From NCBI GenBank assembly GCA_009746045.1, contig RPFO01000324.1, positions 15,001 through 79,000 on the forward strand: a stretch of 64,000 nucleotides of DNA. Reading direction: 5' to 3'. The notes under the pieces were generated by a model. That model made no database searches, was not told where the DNA came from, and saw nothing but the letters and a program-made list of their open reading frames with translations. Source of the DNA: Mesostigma viride. Lineage: Eukaryota > Streptophyta > Mesostigmatophyceae > Mesostigmatales > Mesostigmataceae. Position 1 is the stretch's first letter. Every line of letters begins with the position of its first letter. Shown here piece by piece: positions 38,350 to 48,371 of this stretch. Position numbers and translations under genes: made by a program.

Positions 38350-38499
38350 AGGCATTGAATGCGAAAGATGTCATAACGCCATAACAGACTGTGTTGAACA
38401 GGCATTGAATGCCGAAGATGTCATAACGCCATAACAGACTGTGTTGAAAAGGCATATTTGAATGCCGAAGATGTACATAACGCCATAACAGTGTTGAAT
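38350..38499. repeat. Three tandem copies of a 50-bp unit
   Basis: AGGCATTGAATGCCGAAGAT followed by GTCATAACGCCATAACAGACTGTGTTGAA begins at 38350, 38400 and 38450; the third copy has small indels. Confidence 0.85.
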
Positions 38500-38659
38500 A
38501 GTTGAATCAACGGGTTCTTGCAGCTGTAAACATTAAAATTATTCAAACATTTAATGAAAAAATCATTATTGTTCGTGCTGTTTTGAACAGCGGTTGTTAC
38601 TGGCACTGCATGCATGTGTCTGCTGCCAGCATATTGCATTATGGGTGTGTTTTTCAGCG

Positions 38660-38990
38660 CTGTGTTTTCTCACTTTTCTCACTTTTCTCACGTCCTGTTT
38701 TTCTCACTTTTCTCACGTCCTGATTTTCTCACTTTTCTCACGTTTCACACCTCCCGTTTTTCTCACTTATCTCACGTCCTGTTTTTTGAGATTTTTCTCA
38801 CGTTTTTCCCCTTTTTTCACCTTTTTGGGGCAATCTCACCCGGGTGAGAAACGTGTTTTCTCACCCATTCTCACCCCATTCTCACCCTTTTTTCTCACCT
38901 TTCTCACCCATTCTCACCCATTTCTCACCCTTTTTCTCACCTTTCTCACCCTTTTTCTCACCATTTCTCACCCATTCTCAAAGCCGAGTT
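38660..38990. repeat. TTCTCACN minisatellite with central palindrome
   Basis: Pyrimidine-rich units TTCTCAC(TTT/CCA/GTCC) repeat about 30 times. Near the middle lies a perfect 16-base palindrome, TCTCACCCGGGTGAGA (38834-38849). The tract ends within a few bases of the truncated 5' LTR. Confidence 0.85.
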
Positions 38991-38997
38991 CCTAGTG

Positions 38998-39328
38998 TAA
39001 TGAATGATAAGTGCGAATACGCCTACACATTGAGCCCGGGGCATTATCCATTTGTAATTGGTATTGCTAGCCATTATAAGTGTGAACTAATTAGCTTGGC
39101 ATTAAGCCGTGATGCCAGATATCTCACGACTCACGTCGTGAAGCGCAACCTACTTTAGGCTATCTTGAATTACTCCTAATTCCGGCAAGAAGGGTCTTTC
39201 GCTACGTAGCTCAGGCTAGGTGTGTCTGGGCTGGGACGTAACAGTTACCTTGAATTATTCCTAATTCGGGCAAGGAGGGTCTTTCGCTACGTAGCTCAGG
39301 CTAGGTGTGTCTGGGCTGGGACGTAACA
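38998..39328 (+). repeat. 5' LTR remnant of the Ty3/gypsy element
   Basis: Matches the last ~250 bases of the 3' LTR (58481-58730), beginning at TGAATGATAAGTGCG. The first ~820 bases of the LTR are absent and replaced by the pyrimidine minisatellite. The terminal 85 bases (TTGAATTAYTCC... to GGACGTAACA) are duplicated in tandem, at 39165 and 39250. Confidence 0.8.
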
Positions 39329-39329
39329 C

Positions 39330-39343
39330 TGGTTATCGGAGGA
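39330..39343 (+). other. Primer-binding site
   Basis: TGGTTATCGGAG follows the LTR end by one base and resembles the initiator tRNA-Met complement TGGTATCAGAGC with one insertion and small changes. Confidence 0.5.
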
Positions 39344-40081
39344 AATGCGCTGGAAAGGTTAGCTAACTCTCGCGGAGAGGGTTAGTGAGACCAATTAGGA
39401 TACCAAGGCGGAGCTTGACGTAGGTAGAGGTTCCGGAATTCAACGACTGCTGACAGGTCGGCGGCCAGCCCGTAAAGGGATTCAACGACGACCTAGGCAG
39501 CAAGCGGCCAGTCTGGGATACTCGGCGGGGCTAGCACTAGTCCTGTGGTGAGGTGCTGTCAACGATAGCGTTCAGCTCTCCTGTTTTCAACGACACCTAG
39601 TGGCGGCCAGGGCTTGCCTTCAACGACACCGGGTGGCGGCCAGCTCAGGAGGGATTAACGTCATCGAAGATGGTACGTCCCCTAGTTAGGATTCTTTCTT
39701 TGCAAGCTATGCCTGTGGAAGGCTAGCTGGCGTGCTCGCTTTCTCTCCGGGTCCGCACGCGTAGGGGGTTCTTGTTATACGTTGTACCTCTATAGGTTGT
39801 GAATGTCGTTGGAGCCCATGGACGTCGCGGAGACGGACATCGTTGTTTAACCTGCAAGGGGTCGTGGGGGTGGATACCGTCTGGCTGTTGCCGACTGTGT
39901 TGACGGTGTTTACCTCCGTGTGCTTATTGTATAGCCCTCTGCCGCGGAAGGCTGGGGCGTGTGCTGTGCTAGACTCCGTGCTCTTTCCTCGTTTGTTTTG
40001 GTAAAGGTCACTGCATTTAAAGGTAGCCTGGGATTCCCCTTTTTCTCCTGCTTGCAAGCTTCTGCCAGCTTATGATGTAAC
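39344..40081 (+). other. Retrotransposon leader with repeated TTCAACGAC...GGCGGCCAG motifs
   Basis: Four copies of TTCAACGAC followed about 20 bases later by GGCGGCCAG or GCGGCCAG lie between 39433 and 39645. No long frame is supported. The position suggests an untranslated leader, where such repeats could have an RNA role (inference). Confidence 0.4.
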
Positions 40082-40426
40082 ATGCCTAGACGCAACAGAA
40101 TAAATAATAAGGGTGGACAGTCTGGATTTCCTTACTATGCAGTAGCTCATGACGGGGGTGAGGGTAGACCAGCTATATTCTACAGTTGGAAGACTTGTGA
40201 AGAGCACATTAAAGATAAGATATTGTCCCAAGGCTCTAGTGCTAAGTGGAAAGGGTTTGATAACATTACAGATGCAGATAGGTTTGTTAGGGAACACATG
40301 CCATTGCCTGAGGGGATGCACACCACTGGTGAATGCTCCAAGCCACCCACGCTCGGCAGTCAGGGGGAGGGGACAGCAGTTACCGTGACCTTCTCTCAGC
40401 TGACCATTGGCCCTAGCAAACAGTAG
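40082..40426 (+). CDS. RNase H1 hybrid-binding / viroplasmin-like small protein
   Basis: 114 codons from ATG at 40082 to TAG at 40426. After a basic N-terminus, residues about 18-72 read YYAVAHDG...IFYSWKTCEEHIK...KWKGF...DADRFV, the signature of the small domain at the N-terminus of eukaryotic RNase H1 and in caulimovirus inclusion-body proteins. That domain binds RNA/DNA hybrids or double-stranded RNA. Here it stands alone, without an RNase H catalytic domain, between the leader and gag of a Ty3/gypsy element. The frame is intact, unlike gag-pol. A role in reverse transcription or packaging is inference. Confidence 0.7.
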   Translation: MPRRNRINNKGGQSGFPYYAVAHDGGEGRPAIFYSWKTCEEHIKDKILSQGSSAKWKGFDNITDADRFVREHMPLPEGMHTTGECSKPPTLGSQGEGTAVTVTFSQLTIGPSKQ

Positions 40427-40487
40427 AGGAGACTATTACTAGAGAGTAATACTAGGTTCTATATTTATAGATCTATAGCACGTGGTT

Positions 40488-40595
<108 letters not shown>

Positions 40596-40938
40596 CCTGG
40601 GGAGGTGTTGCCTGCAGTGTAAGGTACCGGTACGAGCACCATGCCAACACGGTACCAAACAAGGAACGCCCGAGAGACAGAAGACGAGACTAGGGAAAGA
40701 GACTCAGATAATAGAGAGATAGAACCGGTGGACAACCACGAGCACGGTACAGAGGGGCTAGAGGTACCACTGCACGTTCAAGTAGGGACAGGTACAGGTG
40801 AGGTCATGGTGAGACCTGTGGAAGGCTCCCCACGATCCAGAGACCAGAACCCTAGGTTCCCAGCGGATGGGGACATCCTAGACGCCCCGCGGGGCAGGAA
40901 GATGACAGAAGTGACCAAGAGATACTACAAGGGGACTC

Positions 40939-41025
<87 letters not shown>

Positions 41026-41029
41026 GCAA

Positions 41030-41061
<32 letters not shown>

Positions 41062-44000
41062 ACAGCAGCGACAGCAGCAACAGCAGCAGCAGCAGCAACC
41101 GTCACCGCAGCAGCAACGGCAACAACAGCAGCCCCGACCCCGGCAACAACAATCCCAGACGAGACTACATTGGCTACCTCATGATCCTGAGCAGCAGGGA
41201 GACGAGAATGAAGATACCCTGCACTACCGCTATCAGCAGCCAGCTACAGGGCGGCCATCGCATCCTTGGGCGGGGCGGGGGCGTCCCCAGGGACCTCCGC
41301 CGGGCCCCACCCACCGGGGCAGACGCAGAGTGTCCTTCGGCAGCACCTCCCTGTTACCCACGGTGCTATGGAATTCGGATGAGGATGGGGAGATTCCAGG
41401 GGCAGATGGCGAGTTCGACGATCTGGAGGGGACTGGCGAGGTTGACGAGGAACCAGTTACGCAGGGCCCACCCGTTGGTATTCATAGATCACGGGCCAGG
41501 CCAGGGGATGACAGAAGCAGTGTCACTGCCCGAGGCGAGGAGACTCATACGCCCGTCCAGCGTCCGGTACCTCAACCGCAGCGTCCACGGGTGTTTGACA
41601 GCAGCGTGGTCCCATCGCCTGCGCCCGTCGGCAACCTTAATTTCAGCAGGGTGGCCTTGGATGACCCGGGGTACGAACATCCCTCATCAGTACAGGTGCG
41701 GCGGACTCATGGTACGCCGTCCAGGTCCGGATCTCTCCCCCGGTCGCAGCCCCCCGCCTTCGGCTCCATCTCCTACGTAGACGTCGGTGGGCCCATCACC
41801 AACGCGGTAAAGGCCCCACCGATGCCCAATTTCAAGAATGTACCCAAGCTGCACGCGGACATGAAACCGCGCGAGGTAGACGAATGGGGACGCATGTGGC
41901 AACAGCAGTATACCATCTGGCGCAATCACCACAGCTGGCAGCTGGCCACTTGTGATCTGATCCCGCATGTGGTTAACACCTGCATGGACCCCTCGGTGGT
42001 GAGCATCCTGAATTGTGAGAGCATCGCATCCCAGTCGTACCCGCAAACCGTAGAGGAGCTGATGGATCGGGTGCGCCGCAAGCTGGTGCCCCCAGATGCT
42101 GTTATCCACGAGCGACTCGCATTCGGCAAGCTGCGCCAGGGAACCACCCCGTACCGCGAGTTTCTTTCCAAGTTTGAGTCCAGCGCCGCCTACCTGACAG
42201 ACATGACCTGGTATGAGTACAAGATCCGGTTCATTGAGGCACTCAGTCCCGAGCTGCAGGATGAGGTACTGAAGCACTATGCTGAGGTCCCTTGGGAGGA
42301 GTGGGACATCTTGAATATCCAGAGGTATCTTCTGCAGGTGGCCGATGTGGTGACTCGCGGGCGCGCACCCTCAGTGCGCCGTTTCTTCAGGCCAGCTCCC
42401 CCGCGACGGGTGAATCAGATGTACTCCACTGAGTTCGCCGGCGAGGAGGAGGACGAGTACCTCGACGACCCTGATGATGGCTACACTGACCAGGGTGTCA
42501 ACGCGATCGACGCTAGTAAGGCGCGGTGCTTCATGTGCAGCGAGGTGGGACACCTCAAGCGCGACTGCCCCAAGCTCCGGGGCAAGCACGCCAGTCGTGG
42601 TGCAGGGGACGTCGGGAACCCAGCGTTCGCTTCTCTGGTCCAGCCTTCGGCAGCCGCCCCGACTCCTCCGGTCCCCGGGACCGACCCCGCAACGCGGGTG
42701 AGCGTGCGGCTCGCCTGCAGCATGCCAGACAGGTCCCGACTCAGTACCAGCAGCCGCGACCGCCCGCGACCAGCTCTACCAAGGGCGTGTTGCGTGCGGT
42801 CAACGAGATTGAGGCGCGGCGACAGTCCTCCTCTTCCGGCCAGACGCACGCAGTGGCTGGCTACGAGTATGACGACGAGGAGGAGGCTGACGAAGAGGAG
42901 GGGGGGGGGAAGAGGGCGGGCGGTCGGGCGAGGCGGCCTCCCGTCCCACCACTCCTCGGGAGTAGTAGCATTGCCCGTGGGCTTGGGCCCCGGGGTAGGG
43001 GATAGGGTAGAGAAATCAGATGGTAGTCCCGACGCGGAGTCAACTAGAGTAGAGGTAGACGTCAACAACGTGGCTTCAGACGAGTCCACCCAACCGGCGG
43101 CGCGTGCATCTCAAGGGAGCTCGCGACATTTGTTTCTTTTCAGTGGAGGGTTACTGGTTCCTCCCACCGTCCTTGATCCGTATTTGAAGGAGAAAACGGT
43201 CATGGACGTGAAGTTTCTGGTCGACACCGGTGCCTCCACGTCCTTCATCAACGAGGCCCTGGTGCGCCGGCTGGGCCTGGTCCCGCGACCACACACCACG
43301 GCAGTGTTTGTCACCTATTCGGATGGCCGGCGACACCAATCGCCGGGCCTAGCAGACATCAAGGGTGTGCTGCAGGGCACGCCGGTGGACCTGGTGGCGA
43401 CTATTGCGCCGCTGGGCGCTGCCGACATCATCATTGGAGTGGACTGGTTGGACAAGCAGGATGTGGACATCAGTGTGCGCCGACGGGTAGTTTGGTTCCC
43501 GGACGGTTCCTTCTGGTGCCCCGACAGCGAGTACAGGGCACAGGCCGCTGAGGTCCATAACATTACACACGAGCGCTCGGCGGACGGGCCTCGACCAGCG
43601 TCCCAGATCCTGATGAGCAGCAAGACGCTGGCGCGCCAGCTCCGGAAGGGTAAGGAGTATGCGATGTACCGTATCGACCTGGACAGCACTCAGGCCATGC
43701 TTAACGAGATCGGTGTCGGTTTCACCTCGGATGAGCTGGCGCGGTTCAACGCCGTCCTGGAGAAGCGCGCTACTCTCTTCGCGGATCGCACCCCCCAGTT
43801 CCCTCCCAATCGCTCGGTGCTACACCGTATCCAGGTCCAGGAGGGTTCCGGGCCGACAGCGTCTCCCATGTACCGCATGGGCCCAGTCGAGCTGGTGGAG
43901 CTCAAGAAGATCCTCATTTCGCTGCTCGACGCGGGGCTCATTGAACCCAGCAACAGCCCCTTCTCAGCGGGCGTGCTGCTCGTTCCCAAGCCAGGGGGCA

Positions 44001-44870
44001 AGTGGCGTTTGGTGACTGACTACCGGAAGCTGAACGCCATCACTGTCAAGTCCCGGTATCCTCTACCGCGGATCGACGACATCTTCAACCGTGTCCAAGG
44101 GGCTACGTGTTTCACCGTCATCGACTGTGCGGACGGGTTTTGGCAGCTGCGCATCGCGCCAGAAGACTGCCACAAGACCGCGTTCGCTACGCCCTTCGGT
44201 CACTACCAGTTTCGGGTGGCGGCAATGGGGCTGTGTAATTCGCCTGCGTCCTTCCAGATGCTGATGAACGACATCCTCCGTCCGGTGATGGGCACAGCCC
44301 ACCTGCCACAGGTATCCAAGGATCTGACAGACCCGCAGAAGGGGGCGCGCCCGCCCTGGACCTACAAGCGCACGTGCGCGCTGGCGTACCTGGACGACAT
44401 CCTGGTGTACTCCAAGACGTTCGAGGAGCACCTGGAGGATGTTGACGCAGTGCTGCAGATCATGGAAGACGAGCACCTGTCGGCGCGGAAGGCCAAGGTG
44501 CGCGCCGGTCGCTGTGTGCCGTTTCTGGGCCATACCCTAGCTGTCCGCGGACGGCATCGCGACCGACCCGGAGAAGATCGAGGCCGTCCAGCAATGGCCG
44601 GTCCCCACGGACGTGAAAGGGGTGCGCAGTTTCCTAGGGTTGGCATCCTACTACCGGCGGTTCATCCCGAGGTTTGCCACCATCGCCGCCCCGATCAACG
44701 CTCTTCTCAAGAAGGGTACTCAGTTCCTCTGGGCGGAGCAGTGCCAACAGGCCTTCGAGGCACTTAAGCGCCACCTCACCACAGCGCCGGTCCTCGTCCT
44801 GCCGGACCCGTCCCTTCCTTTCGTCGTGGCTACTGACGCCAGCAAGGTGGCCATCGGGGGCGTTCTCCTG

Positions 44871-44874
44871 CATG
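44871..44874 (+). other. CATG insertion in RNase H
   Basis: Leaving out these four bases puts the two halves of the RNase H region back into one frame with normal family spacing. The same four-base insertion recurs in the LRR pseudogene at 59.9-61.2 kb. Confidence 0.6.
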
Positions 44875-46044
44875 CAGGACCAAGGCAAGGGCCTTCAGCC
44901 CATCGAGTACATCTCACGCACAATGATTCCGGCGGAACGGAATTATCCAGTGCATCAGCAGGAGCTCCTGGCAGTAGTCTACAGCTGCCACACGTGGCGT
45001 CATCATCTCCTGGGGGCCCAGTTTTCGGTGGCCATTACTGTAGTGAGCAGGGGGATCTCGACCCCCACCGCCTGGTAATCCACACGGACCACCGGCCGCT
45101 CACCCACCTCCTGGTGCAGCCCAACCTGACGCCCCGCCAGGCGCGGTGGATGGAATACTTGTCACAGTTTGCGCCGTTCAAGATCCAATATGTCAAGGGC
45201 GCGGACAACGTGGTGCCCGACGCCCTCTCGCGACGGGCGGACTATTGGTTCTACGAGGACATGGACGTGCTGCATACCACCTGTGTCCCAGTGGCCGCCC
45301 CGGGGACCGTCTACGGTGTGGAACCACGGTCTCCCCGGGCCCGCCACCTGTTTCATCTTGGGCACACCACCATGGATGACTTGTCACCCCTCCTGGAGGA
45401 GACGGTTCGGCCAAGCGCCCACGAGGACGTGGACACCCCCGGGGAGGGGGAGGGGTCGCATACGCGCGTGCCCCTTAGTCACGTGGTGCCGCCCCAGGGA
45501 ATTTTTCAGCTTCAGCCGCTCGGCCCTCCCACAGTCTTCTCAGAATTCGTCAACCAGGCGAGTACGGATGCGGCGGAACCGGCTGCGGACGCGTTCACAG
45601 TCACGTCGGACCTGGAGACGATGATCAGTCGTTTCACGGTCACGGAGGAAGCGGCGCTTGAAGCCATCCGGGCGCACCCCCAGCAGATGGGTGCCTACCC
45701 TTGCAAGTTCCAGGATGGGCGCCTGTTCGTGAGTGTCCAGCCGGAGGAATGGCGGCTGTATGTCCCTGAGCTTTGTAGGGCCGCCTTGCTGCACGAGCTC
45801 CATGATTCCCTCCTAGGCGGACATCAAGGAAGCCACCGCCTCCTTCCCCGGGCCCGCAAGCATTTCTACTGGCCAGGGATGAAGGAGTATATCGAGACGT
45901 ATGTGCGCCAGTGCCCCTCGTGCCAGATCATGAAGTCCAGGAACACGGGCTCTCAAGCCGTCCCTAAGACGCTGCCGGATCCTATGGGTCCTTGGGATTC
46001 TATCATGATGGACTTCATCGGGCCGTTTAAGAAGACGAAGAGCG

Positions 46045-46049
46045 GCAAC
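46045..46049 (+). other. Target-site duplication, left copy (GCAAC)
   Basis: GCAAC here and at 53715-53719 flank the copia-like element. The gypsy integrase codons resume in register after removal of the insert and one copy. Confidence 0.85.
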
Positions 46050-46532
46050 AGTTAGTCTCCATGCTTTGCTGTAGACTAAGTCTCAAAGGCATTGTGAATA
46101 CAACGTATGAATAAGCCTTGTAAACCTACGTTGGTATGTGAATATAAATACCACGTGGGCTATGCAGATAGGAATGCTAGTCGAGTCGCATACGTTTCCC
46201 TAGATAGGTATACTTTGGGTACTGAGGTACGTGACAGATGTCAGTACCCAGTATACGTAGTGTCCTGTCATTGGACGGTACTAGAGTATCCTAGATAGGG
46301 ACCGTACTGCATTGTGCATTGATCTGTGATCGCACGATGCAGTGACTAGACTGCTACCTGTCATCGTGCGGCCTCGGGCCAACGGTCTGCACCCAACGGT
46401 CACTGGCGGCGCAGCCAGTGAGAGGAACGTTGATAAAGGGTAAACCTATTTTCTAATGAACCAAGCAATTCATTGCTCTCAGCACACAGTGTTCTCAAGC
46501 ATTGTACCAAGTCGGTCATTCGTATTCTAACT
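46050..46532 (+). repeat. Copia-like 5' LTR
   Basis: Begins AGTTAGTCTCC and ends ATTCTAACT. TATAAATA at 46143-46150 is followed directly by CCACGTGGGC (G-box type), a likely promoter. Compared with the 3' LTR it has an extra TA (GGTATACTT versus GGTACTT) and CATTG in place of CAGCG. Confidence 0.9.
46143..46150 (+). promoter_or_regulatory. TATA box of copia-like LTR
   Basis: TATAAATA followed by a CCACGTGG palindrome. Confidence 0.55.
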
Positions 46533-46551
46533 TGAATTTTATCTGCTACCA

Positions 46552-48371
46552 ATGGCTATCCCTACCAAGAACGTCTCGAAGAAGCTGAACTTCAACGAGG
46601 ATGATGACGGGCAGGATCGGCGGATGCCCAAAGACAACAATAAGAAGCCGGCTGGCGATGCGGCCATTTCAAAGAAAAAGAAGAAAAACAAAAAGAACAA
46701 CAATGTCTGCCAGGACGAGGGGACGGCGGCTGCAAGGCCGACCGACCTACCCCCCTCCCCTGAGAAGCCGGAGGACGAGACGGCTCCCCCCCGGGGGACC
46801 GGCTTACCCTCGACTCCGGCGGCTGCAACAGCCGAAACCACGGCTGGAGCAGCCATGGCTGCGGAGCCCTCGGCGGTCAACCCCACTGAGGCTCCCCAGT
46901 TCGGCCCTCCGTTGCCGACTATTCGGGAGCTCATGCCCCGTCAGACGGCTTCGGTGGCGCCGGACGGGGCGATCACGTTTCGCCCCGCCACGTCTGATCT
47001 TCGTGTTCCCTTCGCTCACTGAGGGGCACAATCACATCGAGCTTCAGCTTGGGCGACCTTCGTCCCTTCTTCGCAAGAAGAAGGAGATGGAAAGCATTAA
47101 GCTCGCGCGGGTGGTGCGTAGACCCGTGGAGCCCATCGGAGGACAACAAATGTCCGATGATGAGGTCTCCGATACTGCCAGTCTTCCCGACGGGGAGACT
47201 GAGATAACCCTCACCCCAGCGCTCCTGGCGGTCGAGCAGGCCGCGCTGGTGGCTAACGAAGAACGCTGAGCGAGGCAGCGAGACCGGGAGGTCCGTCGCG
47301 AGACGGCTTTTCGGCTCGCCGCCAAGCGGCAGGAATACGAGGAGGAGGCCGCCCGTCGCCTGGCAACCCACCAGGCGATGGCGGCGGCGTACCGCGAGGC
47401 AACTCAGCGGCTACGCGACCTTCTCACCAATGCTGATTATCCGATGGAATACTCGGATGGTCAAGACCTGGCCGAGCTTGCTCGGTCAGCCCAGCTATGT
47501 CCTCCCTAACCCAAGCCAGGGTAACGGAGGCCATCTTGGCTAAGCATGGGGTGGTAGCTGAAGCTGCCCCCCCGCTGGAAACCACCAAGAAACCCTCTCC
47601 TCCCCAACCCTTGCAGTACAAGGAGGGATTGCTGGTCTTGGCCCAGGGGAAGGGCAAGGCCCAAGAACTCAATGTCAAGGAGGCCATGATCATGGGCAAC
47701 CCCCTCCCTGACATTCCCACGGATGAGGCTGCCTTTCAGGCGGCCCTCCGAGAGCATGAGGTACGCAAGGAGATGAAAAGGCTCCTCAAGGAGGAGGCAG
47801 CGAGGAGAGCGGCGGCAGACACCCCTGCCCGCCCCTCCACCGCTGGGGCTGGACCCAGTGGGGTCACCGGACCCCCCGGCCTCCCCCCGGGCCACCACGG
47901 CCCCCCCTCCCCCTCCCCCACCACCCCAGGTTCGCCCTGTGGGTTGGGGCCCCCTCCCCAACCAGGGGGGGTGGCCAGGACCCCAGGAGGCCCTGGGGGG
48001 AGGTGCAGAGGTGCCCAGGGCACCCACCCAACCTGCTGAGGCCCCCCCAAGGGCGGGGGATCCTGGAACAGCTCGCCATTCTCCAGGCTCAGCTGGCCTC
48101 GTTGCAAGACCAGCAGTTAACAGCTAACCAGCTGCAAACTGTCGAGGGCCTGCGCGCCCTGATGTCGCGGTATGAGCGGGGGACCATCAACCTGGACCCC
48201 CCGCCTCAACAGGCAACCGACGTCTTCTTGAGGGCCAACCCCCCTCTCACAGGTGTGTTTAACCCTCATAAAAAGGAATCCAAAATCAATATTGCTGGTT
48301 TGCCTGAGGGTCACACTGTTGAACAAGCAAACAATTTGTCTTTGCTCTGGAGTATGGGATGGAAGGCCTAA
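46552..48371 (+). pseudogene. Copia-like gag region, broken
   Basis: The ATG at 46552 opens a Lys/Asn-rich N-terminus, then an acidic and Pro/Ala-rich stretch. The frame moves near 47020 (into a KKKEMESIKLARVVRRP segment), a TGA interrupts at 47267-47269 within a charged, coiled-coil-like region (RQRDREVRRET... to about 47500), then frames change near 47497, at a Pro-rich stretch around 47900-48050 and near 48345. No matrix or capsid family is recognisable by eye; the assignment rests on position and on the capsid-like sequence continuing into the next frame. Confidence 0.5.

Larger units (their letters stand above)
40641..46049 (+). pseudogene. Ty3/gypsy gag-pol, upstream part (gag, protease, RT, RNase H, integrase start)
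   Basis: Gag starts at ATG 40641; the frame changes in a CAG tract (about 40940-41100), after which Gln-rich then acidic gag sequence follows. Gag core is near 41830-42360. A CCHC knuckle (CFMCSEVGHLKRDC) lies at 42527-42568. An aspartic protease motif VDTGAS is near 43220. RT carries FxVIDCADGFWQL, NSPASFQ and YLDD (near 44386), with about 30 extra residues between the NSPASFQ and YLDD motifs. RNase H follows (VATDASK near 44830, IHTDHRPL near 45080). The integrase HHCC finger (HELH...CPSC, 45790-45925) and the first catalytic Asp (MMDF, near 46010) come last. Frame breaks: a -1/+1 pair at 42660-42910 (the second at a G run), four extra bases near 44543, a CATG at 44871-44874, and about 50 extra bases near 45022-45072. 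Confidence 0.8.
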
